A stretch of DNA of 34,242 nt from positions 1 through 34,242 of the forward strand of contig FR882179.1 of assembly GCA_000434935.1 (NCBI GenBank), read 5' to 3'. The notes beneath the pieces were generated by a model. The model worked only from the letters and a program-made list of their open reading frames with translations. It did not search any database and was not told where the DNA came from. Numbering within the stretch: position 1 is the stretch's first letter; the number at the start of each line of letters is the position of its first letter. The position numbers and the translations under genes are program-made. Origin of the DNA: Bacteroides sp. CAG:709. GTDB taxonomy: Bacteria; Bacteroidota; Bacteroidia; Bacteroidales; UBA932. Below are positions 14,202-23,725 of the stretch, one piece after another.

Positions 14202-16571
14202 TCATTGGCCCCACCATTCTTTGAGGGCATTTTTTAAGAAAGAGCCTTTGCTCTTCTCCTTTTTCTCCGTGGTGTTTCCGGAGGCTGATTCGGAAGATTT
14301 TTCAGCTGTGTCAGCGACCTTGGCCGGTGTATATTCCGTCGGTATCGCGATGTTGCAAGACTCCTTGCTGAGCTTCAGGTCGTAGAACACATATTGACCC
14401 GAGCGTTTGTCGCCACATTCCAGCCAGAACATCAGCTGATGGCACTTGAAGATGGGAACGGTGACCGTGAGCGGCTCCATCTTGTTGTCCAGCCAATACT
14501 CGCCAACTAGGACACGATCTGCGAAGACATTGAGCTTCACAGGATTGCGCAATGCCTCTTCGCTGCGGTTCTGGAACACATCGTCGAACTCATCCACATA
14601 TTCCAGCTTGTTGGCGACCGTGAAGGTGCAGCTTTCATATTCACCGTACGGATTGAATGCCGCTGCGGAAGCCTGCTTGCTGTTCTTGTCTTCCAGAAGC
14701 AGGAAGATACTTGCCGTAGGCGTACCGGAAGCGCCTGCCGAGACACCCGTATAAGCCGAGACATCGGAACCGCTTACGGATGCGCCGACTCCTGTCAATG
14801 CCATGAATACGACGTCCATGACAGTCACATTTTCAAGGCCCAACGGAATATTGGTCTCCAGCATGAAGCCTTTGTTTATCTGACTTCCGTCCTTCATCCG
14901 GAAGTACTTGGTGATGGTGCTGCCGTCATGGAAACAGTCGTCCATGCTGAATCCGGTCAAATCGCTGACATATCTTCCGACGAAGTGGAAATACGGCTTC
15001 CCGCAAAGGTCTATCAAGTCGGTCCGGTAAGGACAATCCGGAACTTCATGTTCGAATATGGTGTTCGGGACAGGATTGCCGCGATAGAGGATGATGTCGC
15101 CTACTCCGATGATTGTCTGCTTGTTCTTGCCGTTGCCCATCTTCTCGAAACGGAGCGTGCGGCATTTGTTCACAGGGACTTCGTAATGCTGGTTAGGCCA
15201 GGTGCAATAAATGGTCTTGTCGAAAACCAGCTGCTGGTCCGCATAAATCCGGAGATTGTCGTCATCCATCACGTGATTCTTGCTCAAGCTTGCCGCATCG
15301 AAGCTTATCCAGTCATATTCTCCGGCAAGGTCGAACTCCGCATAAGAGGCGATCATGTCTCCCAGCAACGTATTGCCGGTAGTGAGAAGAAGTCCTTCCC
15401 AATAACGTTCTCCGCCCATCGAGAAGGTGTAATGACGAGATTCACCGACGAACAGCGTATTGTTGGCAGCGCTTACGCCTCGTACCGAATACGGCTTGAT
15501 GCTGGACATGAGAGGACACACGTCAGGCAGTTTGGAAATCCATTCCTTGTTCGGATTGATGAGCCCTTCAGCCGGAACGCTTGCACCTGCCGGATAAGCC
15601 TTGATGTCCACCACTCCATAGGTAATGCCGCCAAGGAAATCACTGTTCCTGTATTCACATGTAAGCAACAGCTGCTCAGCCCCTTTCACATCCAGCACAA
15701 TCTGCTTTGCCAGATCGGTCTGCTTGACCATCCCCTCATATATTGTCTTCCTGTCAGCTTTCACTACAAGCCATGCACTGGAATTGGAACTCTGGTTATC
15801 ACGCGGCCCTACGATGAACGAGACCTTGTCATAACGCTTGTCCAGCCAGAAACCGGCAGTTCCGTACTCGGTTCCGGCAAGCGCCTGGCTCACAGAAAAT
15901 TGCAGGCCTGAATCATAGTCCTTACGATTAATGCTGATGGTCTTTTCCTGAGTCATCTTGCCCTGGTACCTGTCCCCCAGGACCGGTTTCACGAAGCCTT
16001 CCCTGTATGTGTACAACTGATTGGTTTTCATGAGGTCCACAGTGCCTTTTGGAACACCTGCAAGAATGGTGTTCGGGTTGGAAACTGCGACCCCCGCCTT
16101 CCAGAGCTTGACGTTTCCGAAAGAGATGTCCAGACTTCCACGCGGAACGGTGAACACCAATTCATTGACCCCGGTGACATCGAAGGTATAGAACTTAGGG
16201 GAATCATAAGCGAAAACCACTTCATCGAGAAGCCTCTTGCCGTCCGCGGAAAGAGTTACGATCGAATTGCTTTTCGAGTTCATCGCGCCGAAGGACGGAC
16301 CGACCAGGAACGTTATCTTGCTGTAAGCGCCCTTGATGTTGAATACAGCCTTTCCGGAGACATTGTCCGCAACAAGTCCGCCCGACGGTGAGCCCAGCGT
16401 AAAACCGCCCTTGACTTCATATCCTCCAAGGACGAAGGCGCTCTCATTGGATTTGCTTATATTGCACTTCGACCGTTCTTTCGGAACAATGGCATTGACC
16501 ATGAAAGTCTGCGCTTCCAGATGCAGGAAACTCATCGACATCAATGCGACAATGGCGAAAATCTTCTTCAT
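14202..16571 (-). CDS. Secreted protein with several NPCBM-like modules
   Basis: A 789-residue exported protein. The ATG at 16571 gives a clean signal peptide (MKKIFAIVALMSMSFLHLEAQ), whereas the longer open frame upstream does not. Three or four beta-sandwich segments resemble NPCBM/NEW2 carbohydrate-associated modules, at about 71-160, 206-327, 376-499 and 561-737. Each carries variants of a pattern with a hydrophobic strand, K/D-x-I/V-S/T-F, a V-x-A-D-x-K-x-x-x-E strand, and a final G-x-V/I-x-L/A-Y strand. The C-terminal tail (about 745-789) is rich in Ser, Lys and Glu and ends in EWWGQ; it does not look like a type IX secretion signal. No catalytic domain is recognised. It is divergent from the HTCS gene across 92 bases, suggesting a link with the glycan locus. 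Module assignment is by eye. Confidence 0.7.
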   Translation of the reverse strand: MKKIFAIVALMSMSFLHLEAQTFMVNAIVPKERSKCNISKSNESAFVLGGYEVKGGFTLGSPSGGLVADNVSGKAVFNIKGAYSKITFLVGPSFGAMNSKSNSIVTLSADGKRLLDEVVFAYDSPKFYTFDVTGVNELVFTVPRGSLDISFGNVKLWKAGVAVSNPNTILAGVPKGTVDLMKTNQLYTYREGFVKPVLGDRYQGKMTQEKTISINRKDYDSGLQFSVSQALAGTEYGTAGFWLDKRYDKVSFIVGPRDNQSSNSSAWLVVKADRKTIYEGMVKQTDLAKQIVLDVKGAEQLLLTCEYRNSDFLGGITYGVVDIKAYPAGASVPAEGLINPNKEWISKLPDVCPLMSSIKPYSVRGVSAANNTLFVGESRHYTFSMGGERYWEGLLLTTGNTLLGDMIASYAEFDLAGEYDWISFDAASLSKNHVMDDDNLRIYADQQLVFDKTIYCTWPNQHYEVPVNKCRTLRFEKMGNGKNKQTIIGVGDIILYRGNPVPNTIFEHEVPDCPYRTDLIDLCGKPYFHFVGRYVSDLTGFSMDDCFHDGSTITKYFRMKDGSQINKGFMLETNIPLGLENVTVMDVVFMALTGVGASVSGSDVSAYTGVSAGASGTPTASIFLLLEDKNSKQASAAAFNPYGEYESCTFTVANKLEYVDEFDDVFQNRSEEALRNPVKLNVFADRVLVGEYWLDNKMEPLTVTVPIFKCHQLMFWLECGDKRSGQYVFYDLKLSKESCNIAIPTEYTPAKVADTAEKSSESASGNTTEKKEKSKGSFLKNALKEWWGQ

Positions 16572-16610
16572 AAGCGTTGGTTTACAAGTGATTGAAAAGC
16601 CACAATATTC

Positions 16611-16618
16611 CAAAGATA
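16611..16618 (-). promoter_or_regulatory. -7 box for the NPCBM-protein gene
   Basis: TATCTTTG on the minus strand matches TAnnTTTG, about 40 bases before the ATG, with a TTG 13 bases upstream. The HTCS gene shares this 92-base divergent region but shows no good TAnnTTTG on its own strand. Confidence 0.55.
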
Positions 16619-16663
16619 ACGAATTATTGCACAACTTTTTGGATTTTTTCATAAATTCGACAC

Positions 16664-19600
16664 ATGAAATATTTAATGCGCTTAACAATAACCTTCACAG
16701 TTCTGGCCCTGTGCGCCCATGTTCCCTCTGCCAATGCCGGATTACATGAAGAATCACCATGCAGGTTCACGCAAGTCACATCACGGAACGGATTATCCTA
16801 CAACTCCGTAAAATGTGTCATGCAGGACAGCCGAGGATATGTGTGGATAGGGACATACAAAGGCCTCAACAGATATGACGGCACGCGCATCAAGAACTAC
16901 GGACGGCAAGATCTGGGAGTAAAATCCGACTATATCAATGTTCTTGCAGAAGATTCCGCAGGAAATATTCTTATCGGAACTGACAACGGGATAGTCATTT
17001 ACGATTATCGCAAAGACTCCTTCCGGCAGCCGTTGCAGGCAGAATTGCTGGACGACAGGATATACAGCATACACAATGATTCGAAAGGCATTTCATGGAT
17101 CGGGTCCAGAGCGCAGGGACTGTTCAGCTATGACCCTGAAACCGATGCCGTCAGCAAGATTGAACTGAAAAATCCCGAGGGAAAACTGGTCCGGGACATC
17201 TACAGGATAGTCATTGACAGGAATGACAAGATGCATGTGGCCGTATATTGCGACAACCTTTACAGGCTCACGGGCGATTTCGCTATGGAGAGAATCACAA
17301 CTCCCGGAAAATCAGGCTATTTCGAGAAGGATGACATCGAGGGAATAGTGCTGAATCCGAGTTACAGCAACCAGATGTTCATAGCAAGCAAGCGACATGG
17401 CCTTTGCCGGCTGGACCTGAGGACGGGGGAAGTCAGCGTCCTGGTGACATTGCCCGCCGATTCCAGGCCGGTATATCTGTCGGAAAACGACGGCATCCTG
17501 TGGCTGGCGACATCATCCGGCGTGGTGAAATACTCGGTAGAAAATGGTACATGTTCGACATTGAAGCACGACAATGCCGACAAATTCTCGTTGTCAGACG
17601 ACTATACCACGACGGCAATCCAGACCTCCGACGGAAGCCTGTTCATCGGAACGACCACGCAAGGTATTGATTATCACAGCCCCAGTCAGGACATATTCAA
17701 GAAATTCTACAAGACCACCGATGGCGAACCGCTTGAAGGCAGTTCCATCTGCGGCTTCGCCCAGGACAGGAACGGCATCGTATGGGTCGCCTCTAAAGGG
17801 AATGGGCTGATGACATTGGACCCGGGAACAGGGGCATTGGCACGCAAAAACATAAAAGGACTGCCCGAGACGCTGAACGCACTTTGCATCGACGGCGACA
17901 ACCTCTGGATAGGCTATCACAAAGGCATTTGCAGGCTGGACATCAGGACAGAAAACGTCAAGTCATATCCGCATTTCACGGTATCGGACGTCGACATCGA
18001 CAACAGGGTACTGCGCATCTTCAAATCGTCCGACGGAAAAATCTTCCTCTGCACCTCGGTGGGAGTGATGGCATACGACCCGGCGGCAGACAAATTCAGA
18101 AAGGTGGAATGTCTGGGCGACCGCGCCATCGAATATATGGCGGAAGACGGCGACGGCACCATCTGGGTGGCTTCATACAGCCAAGGCGTGCTCGCATACG
18201 ACCAGTTCAATGATACCGTAACAGGGCATTGGCACGGAAACAGCATCCCGGATATGGTTTCTTCCGTCTGTCTGGACAAAAACGGCGACCTCTGGGCCAT
18301 CGGTTTCAATACCGGTTTCTACAAATATGACAGACGCACCGGGCAGTTCCGCGCCTACAACAGGGAAAACATCGAAAACCTGCCGACCGAAGTTTTCTTC
18401 GCTGCCAGACCGGATGATTTCGGCAATCTCTGGCTCAGTTCAGACAAGGGACTTGTGCGGTACAATGAGAAGAACGGCTCCATCAAGGTTTTCAACAAGA
18501 GATCGGGGCTGGTGGATGATTTCCTGAACAAATCCGGAATCACGCTCATTGACGGACGCCTCCTGTTCGGTTCCACGGACGGCTTCATAATGTTCAATCC
18601 TGCTGATTTTCAAGCAAAAGGAGGCATCCCGAATGTGGCGATAACCGATTTCGCCATCGGAGACGATGTGGTCGTGCCGTCAGAAGACGGAGCCATCCGC
18701 GAAAACATTGACGTGGCCCGCAGCATTGAACTCAAGCCCGGAGAAAATTCATTTGGATTCAATTTCGCGGCTCCCGCCTCGGATATCCTGCAGAGCGACA
18801 GGATTTTATGCAAGCTGGACGGGTATGACCCTGACTGGCGGGATATATCTTCGGACATGAGTGTCTTTTATTACAACATCCCCGCCGGGAAATATACGTT
18901 CCGCATCACCGTCGTGGAGCCTTCGGGCGAGCAAGTATCTGCACATCAAGACATAAGGATGGAAGTCAGACCACCGTTCTGGCAATCGGCGGCCGGATTG
19001 GCAACACTGGCCGGCATCATCCTGATGATTACGGCCGCATCCATCGGCATTGTCCTGAAAAGACAGGAGGACAGGCACAGAAAGGCCCAGGAAGAGCTGG
19101 AACAGCAGCGGGAGAAAGAAATGCTGGCAGAGAAAATGTCCTTTTTCTCCAATGTCATCCACGAAATCAAGACACCGCTTACGCTCATACGTACTCCCCT
19201 GCAGAACATAATGTCCGGGGAAAAGGCTTCCGACACTGCCGATGACCTGAAAATAATACGCAACAGCACGGACTATCTGGACAAACTGGTAAAGGAGCTG
19301 CTGGACTTCGTGAAGGTGGAGCAGCACGGCTACGTCCTTGAGCGCAAGAACATTGACATCGTGGACCTGATAAACTACGCGTGCTATAATTTTTCGGAGA
19401 CGGCCAAGGACAGGAACATCAAGCTGAAGTTCAATCATCAGCAGGACCACATAGTGTTGGCGGCTGACGAAAAGGCGCTCATGAAAATCATCAACAATCT
19501 GATTCACAATGCCGTAAAGTACGCCGAATCCTATATCAACATCAGCATTTCCATCGAGGGAGACAATGTTTCCGTCAATTTCAGAAACGACGGACCGGCA

Positions 19601-20626
19601 ATTCCGGCCGGCAGGCGCAAGGAGATTTTCAAGCCGTTTATCCAGTTCAGCAATGAGAGGGCAAGCTATTCGCAAAGTTTCGGAATCGGACTGCCGCTTG
19701 CCAAGACCCTTGCGGAACTGCACGGAGGTTCATTGACATTGGCCGACGGCAACGAGACGAATTTCGTACTGAGGCTGCCAGTGAAGACGGAGGAGAACAG
19801 TCTTGCCGTCATGGAGGCTCCCGTGGAGAGCGGCCAAAGCCTGCCGATGCTCCTGCTGGTGGAGGACAACCCGGAACTCCAGAGCTATCTGAAACGGAAG
19901 CTCAGGACGGATTACAGGATATTGGCTTACGCCTCGGCGGAAAACGCATTGGAGGCATTGAAAACCAATAAGGTAGACATAATTCTCACCGACATTGCGC
20001 TACAGAAGATGAGCGGCGTGGAACTGTGCAGAAAAGTGAGTTCCGACCCGGAGACGTCACATATACCTATAATAGTGCTGTCAGCGATTTCGTCAGAAAA
20101 GACCAAAATCCGTTGCATGGAATACGGGGCTGCATTGTATATCGAGAAACCGTTCACGCTGGACTATCTCACTGCCTGCATCAAGAGCATAATCGAGAAC
20201 AAGCGTAAAATCAAGGAGTCCATGCAGGATGCCGATGCGGCGACGGAAAGCAAGCCCATCAATCTTGTGGAGAGGGATGCTGATTTCGTCAGGAAACTGG
20301 ACAGTGAAATCCAGAAGCACATGAGCGATCCGTCTTTCAATGTCCTGAACCTGGAGGAGGCCTTGTACATGAGCCGCAGTTCCCTCACCAGGAAAATCCG
20401 CAGCCTGCTGGGCACGAGTCCGGTGGAATATCTGCGGTCCAGGAGATTGGCTGCAGCTGCCGAAATGCTCGCAACAGGGAAACACCGCGTGAGCGAAATC
20501 TGTTATGCCGTAGGCTTCCGTTCGCCATCATATTTCTCAAAATGCTTCAAGGAGACCTATGGCTGCCTGCCTGCGGAATATGCGTCAAAGAATGAAACAG
20601 ACTCGCCAAAAAATGCAATAAACTAA
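16664..20626 (+). CDS. Hybrid two-component system regulator (HTCS)
   Basis: Single-polypeptide sensor-regulator of 1320 residues that senses glycan fragments in the periplasm and activates transcription. Domain order: signal sequence (1-25), two-component propeller repeats (about 35-650, with recurrent WIGT..GL.RYD-type motifs), Y_Y_Y domain (about 690-770), transmembrane helix (774-798), and a histidine kinase with H833 in VIHEIKTPLT. The kinase also has the N-box NNLIHNAVKY (N949) and G-box GIGLPLA (1007-1013). The receiver has E1067, D1068, phospho-acceptor D1110 and K1162. The AraC helix-turn-helix pair spans about 1215-1310 and ends GFRSPSYFSKCFKETYG. All key residues are present. The usual Pro of the receiver DxxMPxMxG loop is Gln here (DIALQKMSG). 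It sits directly upstream of susC, its probable target. Confidence 0.96.
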   Translation: MKYLMRLTITFTVLALCAHVPSANAGLHEESPCRFTQVTSRNGLSYNSVKCVMQDSRGYVWIGTYKGLNRYDGTRIKNYGRQDLGVKSDYINVLAEDSAGNILIGTDNGIVIYDYRKDSFRQPLQAELLDDRIYSIHNDSKGISWIGSRAQGLFSYDPETDAVSKIELKNPEGKLVRDIYRIVIDRNDKMHVAVYCDNLYRLTGDFAMERITTPGKSGYFEKDDIEGIVLNPSYSNQMFIASKRHGLCRLDLRTGEVSVLVTLPADSRPVYLSENDGILWLATSSGVVKYSVENGTCSTLKHDNADKFSLSDDYTTTAIQTSDGSLFIGTTTQGIDYHSPSQDIFKKFYKTTDGEPLEGSSICGFAQDRNGIVWVASKGNGLMTLDPGTGALARKNIKGLPETLNALCIDGDNLWIGYHKGICRLDIRTENVKSYPHFTVSDVDIDNRVLRIFKSSDGKIFLCTSVGVMAYDPAADKFRKVECLGDRAIEYMAEDGDGTIWVASYSQGVLAYDQFNDTVTGHWHGNSIPDMVSSVCLDKNGDLWAIGFNTGFYKYDRRTGQFRAYNRENIENLPTEVFFAARPDDFGNLWLSSDKGLVRYNEKNGSIKVFNKRSGLVDDFLNKSGITLIDGRLLFGSTDGFIMFNPADFQAKGGIPNVAITDFAIGDDVVVPSEDGAIRENIDVARSIELKPGENSFGFNFAAPASDILQSDRILCKLDGYDPDWRDISSDMSVFYYNIPAGKYTFRITVVEPSGEQVSAHQDIRMEVRPPFWQSAAGLATLAGIILMITAASIGIVLKRQEDRHRKAQEELEQQREKEMLAEKMSFFSNVIHEIKTPLTLIRTPLQNIMSGEKASDTADDLKIIRNSTDYLDKLVKELLDFVKVEQHGYVLERKNIDIVDLINYACYNFSETAKDRNIKLKFNHQQDHIVLAADEKALMKIINNLIHNAVKYAESYINISISIEGDNVSVNFRNDGPAIPAGRRKEIFKPFIQFSNERASYSQSFGIGLPLAKTLAELHGGSLTLADGNETNFVLRLPVKTEENSLAVMEAPVESGQSLPMLLLVEDNPELQSYLKRKLRTDYRILAYASAENALEALKTNKVDIILTDIALQKMSGVELCRKVSSDPETSHIPIIVLSAISSEKTKIRCMEYGAALYIEKPFTLDYLTACIKSIIENKRKIKESMQDADAATESKPINLVERDADFVRKLDSEIQKHMSDPSFNVLNLEEALYMSRSSLTRKIRSLLGTSPVEYLRSRRLAAAAEMLATGKHRVSEICYAVGFRSPSYFSKCFKETYGCLPAEYASKNETDSPKNAIN

Positions 20627-20647
20627 CCATCGGCCGAAGGCATTTTC

Positions 20648-20700
20648 ATAACCGGTTATATTATAGTGTACATTTGGACAAACGACAAATTAATACACTA
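20648..20700 (+). promoter_or_regulatory. susC promoter with flanking inverted repeats
   Basis: TACATTTG at 20669-20676 matches TAnnTTTG and lies 37 bases before the susC ATG. A perfect 12-base palindrome ATAACCGGTTAT (20648-20659) sits in the -33 region. A second inverted repeat, TAGTGTA (20664-20670) and TACACTA (20694-20700), brackets the box. These are candidate binding sites for the HTCS AraC domain. HTCS sites are not known to be simple palindromes, so this is a suggestion only. Confidence 0.5.
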
Positions 20701-20712
20701 AAATATCGGATT

Positions 20713-23694
20713 ATGTTTAAATTCTTCGGGAAATTCAGGCATCTGCTGGGCTTGGCGGCCCTGGTTATCGGCCTGGTTTCAATTCAACACACAGCCTATG
20801 GACAAGGCAATGGAACTTGCCGTGTGAAAGTCGTGGATGAAATCGGTCCTCTTCCTGGAGCGGCCGTGGTCGTCAAGGGGACTTCCATCGGACAAGCGGT
20901 AGACAACAAGGGTGTCTGCACATTGACCTCACTCAAATCAAATTCAGTTCTGGTGGTTTCCTGCCTCGGTTATGACGACAAGGAAGTCATCTGGAACGGC
21001 AAAGCGGAAATCACGGTCAGGCTCAGCAATTCCAGCCAGATGCTGGACGAGACCGTCGTGATCGGTTACGGCACGCAGCGCAAGAAAGACCTCTCCGGCG
21101 CCATCGCGCAGGTAAAAGGCGAGGTGCTCAATGAATTCTCGACATTGTCAGTGTCGAATGCATTGCAGGGAAGAGTCGCCGGCGTGGAAATTTCACAAAT
21201 CAACGGTCAGCCGGGAGCAGGCATGCAGGTGAGAATCCGCGGAGCCAACTCCATCAAGGGAAGCAATGACCCTCTGTGGATCATCGACGGATTCCCTGGT
21301 GACATCAACATGATCAATACCTCCGACATCGAGTCCGTGGAAATTCTCAAAGACGCCTCTGCCACAGCGATTTACGGTTCCAGAGGAGCTAACGGTGTCG
21401 TCATCATCACCACCAGGAGGGCCAAGAAAGGTGACGTCCGCGTGGAATACAACGGCAGCGCAGGCGTACAGACATTGACGAAAAAGCTGGAGGTTCTCAG
21501 CGGCGACGAGTACATGCATTATCTGAATGACAAGGCTGATATCCAAGGCCAACCAGCCGTTTTCACTCCGGAGCAAATCGCTGCCAACCAATGGAATACA
21601 AGCTGGCAGGATGAAATCTTCCGCCCGGCGCTCATCACCGACCACGCAATCACCGTCACCGGCGGCAGCGAAAAACTCCAGTCCATCGTGGGAGTTTCAA
21701 TGTTCAAGCAGGACGGTATCGTGAAAAAGAGCGGCTATCAGAGGGCTTCCGTCAATGCCAAATTGAACTACAACATTTCCAAATATGTTTCTGCCAATGC
21801 CAATGTCATCTACAGCTACACCGTACACGACAGGATGAATTCCCAGGGCGGCGGACGTGGAGAATCAGTTATCGGAAGCTCCTTCGAGACCTCTCCTCTG
21901 GCGACTCCGCACTATGATGACGGAACATGGAACGACCTCATCACACAGCCTGCCGGCGGCATGAATCCGGTCGCATATCTATATGAAGTGTCGGACAAAT
22001 GGCGTTCAAACAGGATTGTGGTCAATGGCGGACTGACAATCAGACCTGTAAGCGGACTTTCCATCCAGTTGACGGGAAATGTCCGCAACGGCATCAGCAG
22101 GAGCGACTATTTCAAGAGCAAGAAATACCCGAGCTCCGTAGGTGCTGCTTCAATTTCATACGGAGAGACCCTCAACGCTTCCGGAAACGGTATCATCAAT
22201 TACGAAAAATCCTTCAAGAAGCACAACCTGAGCGTGATGGGCGGTGTAACTTACGAACAGAACATCACCAAGAGCACTTCCACGGGAACTGCCAAGGGCT
22301 TCCTCAGCGATGTTGTGGAGACTTACGACCTGGATGCAGCCGAAACCAAGGGACTTCCGTCATCTTCTTACTCCGACTGGAAGATCCTGTCATTCCTCGG
22401 ACGTGTCAACTACAACTATGACAACAGATATCTCCTCACGGCGAATTTCCGTGCCGACGGTTCCTCAAGATACAGCAAGGGCAACAAATGGGGCTGGTTC
22501 CCGTCTGCCGCCTTCGCATGGAGAGCCTCACAGGAGGACTTCCTGAGAGATGTAAGCTGGCTTTCAGAATTAAAAGTAAGAGTGGGATACGGAATTACCG
22601 GAAGCACTGCCATCTCTCCATATTCCACACAGAACACATTGGAAAGCGTAAATGTGGTATTCGACAAGCAGACCACAGTGGGCTACGCTCCTAAAAATAC
22701 CTATTTGGGCGACCTGAGATGGGAAACCACCGCACAGCTCAATACCGGCTTCGACCTCGGTCTGTTCCGCGACAGGCTGAAAATCACTGCCGACTATTAT
22801 TACAAGAAGACTTACGATCTTCTCAATGATGTGGAAATGCCCCGTTCCAGCGGATATACGACAGCATTGAGGAACATCGGTTCCATCCGCAATTCCGGCG
22901 TCGAGGTACAGGCCGACGCAAGACTGGTCGACAAGGCGGTCAAATGGGATTTCGGCATCAATTTTTCGCTGAACAGAAGCAAGATTCTCAAGCTTGCGGA
23001 CGGTAAGGACATTTTCGGAAGCAAGATTACCAACACACTCATCAGCGACCAGCTGAACATCATGAGAGAGGGTGAGCAGATGTACCTCTTCTACGGATAT
23101 GTGGAGGACGGTTACGATGACAAAGGACAGCTGAAGTACAAGGATTTCGATGAAGACGGCAAGATCAGCACGGAAGACAAGCGGATCATCGGCAACCCTA
23201 ATCCTGATTTCCTTCTCAACTTCAACACGTCCATAAGCTGGAAAGGATTGACTCTCAGCGCTTTCTTCCAGGGCTCCTTCGGAGGGGACATATATTCATT
23301 GACGATGGCGTCCATCGCTTACGGCTATGCAAGCAACGGCAATGTCCTCAGAGAGGTATACTACAACTACTGGACACCTGACAGGCCGGACGCCAAATAT
23401 CCGAACCTCATTTCCAACCTCAACCTCAAGTTGTCCGACAGGTTCGTATACGATGCGACCTATCTGAGACTGAAGAACATTGAACTCAGCTACGCCATTC
23501 CATGCAAGGGCAAGGTGCTGCAGAAGGCCAAGGTCTATGTCAGCGGACAGAACCTCGTCACCTTCACATCCTACCCTCTCTGGAACCCGGACGTGAATGC
23601 CAAGGGAGGCGGGTCCTCGCTTACCCAGGGCGTGGATGCTTCCTGCTACCCTATCGCCAGGACAGTCACACTCGGCTGCAGGCTGACATTCTAG
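20713..23694 (+). CDS. susC: SusC-family TonB-dependent outer membrane transporter
   Basis: Outer-membrane barrel that imports glycan oligomers with its SusD lid, driven by TonB. The 993-residue protein has a signal peptide (about 1-30), a carboxypeptidase-regulatory-like domain (about 34-105, with GAAVVVKGTSIG), a TonB-box region DETVVIGYG (about 112-120), a plug domain with RIRGANSIKGSNDPLWIIDG and DASATAIYGSRGANGVVIIT, and the long beta-barrel ending in LGCRLTF with a terminal Phe. ATG at 20713 is chosen because the upstream TTG lies inside the promoter box. It is the first gene of the seven-gene run, 31 bases before susD. The symbol denotes the family; the substrate is unknown. Confidence 0.96.
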   Translation: MFKFFGKFRHLLGLAALVIGLVSIQHTAYGQGNGTCRVKVVDEIGPLPGAAVVVKGTSIGQAVDNKGVCTLTSLKSNSVLVVSCLGYDDKEVIWNGKAEITVRLSNSSQMLDETVVIGYGTQRKKDLSGAIAQVKGEVLNEFSTLSVSNALQGRVAGVEISQINGQPGAGMQVRIRGANSIKGSNDPLWIIDGFPGDINMINTSDIESVEILKDASATAIYGSRGANGVVIITTRRAKKGDVRVEYNGSAGVQTLTKKLEVLSGDEYMHYLNDKADIQGQPAVFTPEQIAANQWNTSWQDEIFRPALITDHAITVTGGSEKLQSIVGVSMFKQDGIVKKSGYQRASVNAKLNYNISKYVSANANVIYSYTVHDRMNSQGGGRGESVIGSSFETSPLATPHYDDGTWNDLITQPAGGMNPVAYLYEVSDKWRSNRIVVNGGLTIRPVSGLSIQLTGNVRNGISRSDYFKSKKYPSSVGAASISYGETLNASGNGIINYEKSFKKHNLSVMGGVTYEQNITKSTSTGTAKGFLSDVVETYDLDAAETKGLPSSSYSDWKILSFLGRVNYNYDNRYLLTANFRADGSSRYSKGNKWGWFPSAAFAWRASQEDFLRDVSWLSELKVRVGYGITGSTAISPYSTQNTLESVNVVFDKQTTVGYAPKNTYLGDLRWETTAQLNTGFDLGLFRDRLKITADYYYKKTYDLLNDVEMPRSSGYTTALRNIGSIRNSGVEVQADARLVDKAVKWDFGINFSLNRSKILKLADGKDIFGSKITNTLISDQLNIMREGEQMYLFYGYVEDGYDDKGQLKYKDFDEDGKISTEDKRIIGNPNPDFLLNFNTSISWKGLTLSAFFQGSFGGDIYSLTMASIAYGYASNGNVLREVYYNYWTPDRPDAKYPNLISNLNLKLSDRFVYDATYLRLKNIELSYAIPCKGKVLQKAKVYVSGQNLVTFTSYPLWNPDVNAKGGGSSLTQGVDASCYPIARTVTLGCRLTF

Positions 23695-23725
23695 AAATGT
23701 GTTCATAATCAAAACAGTATACAAG

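Noticed and set aside
14928..15911. 327-residue plus-strand ORF opposite the NPCBM protein
   Set aside because: The sense frame has a signal peptide and repeated domains; this one has none.
18806..19723. 305-residue minus-strand ORF opposite the HTCS kinase region
   Set aside because: The HTCS frame has all kinase motifs here; the antisense frame is a by-product.
20627..20647. Terminator for the HTCS gene at GCC-GAA-GGC followed by a short T run
   Set aside because: The stem is only three to four pairs, too weak to call.
20674..20712. TTG start 13 codons upstream for SusC
   Set aside because: It lies inside the TACATTTG box and would put polar residues before the signal peptide.
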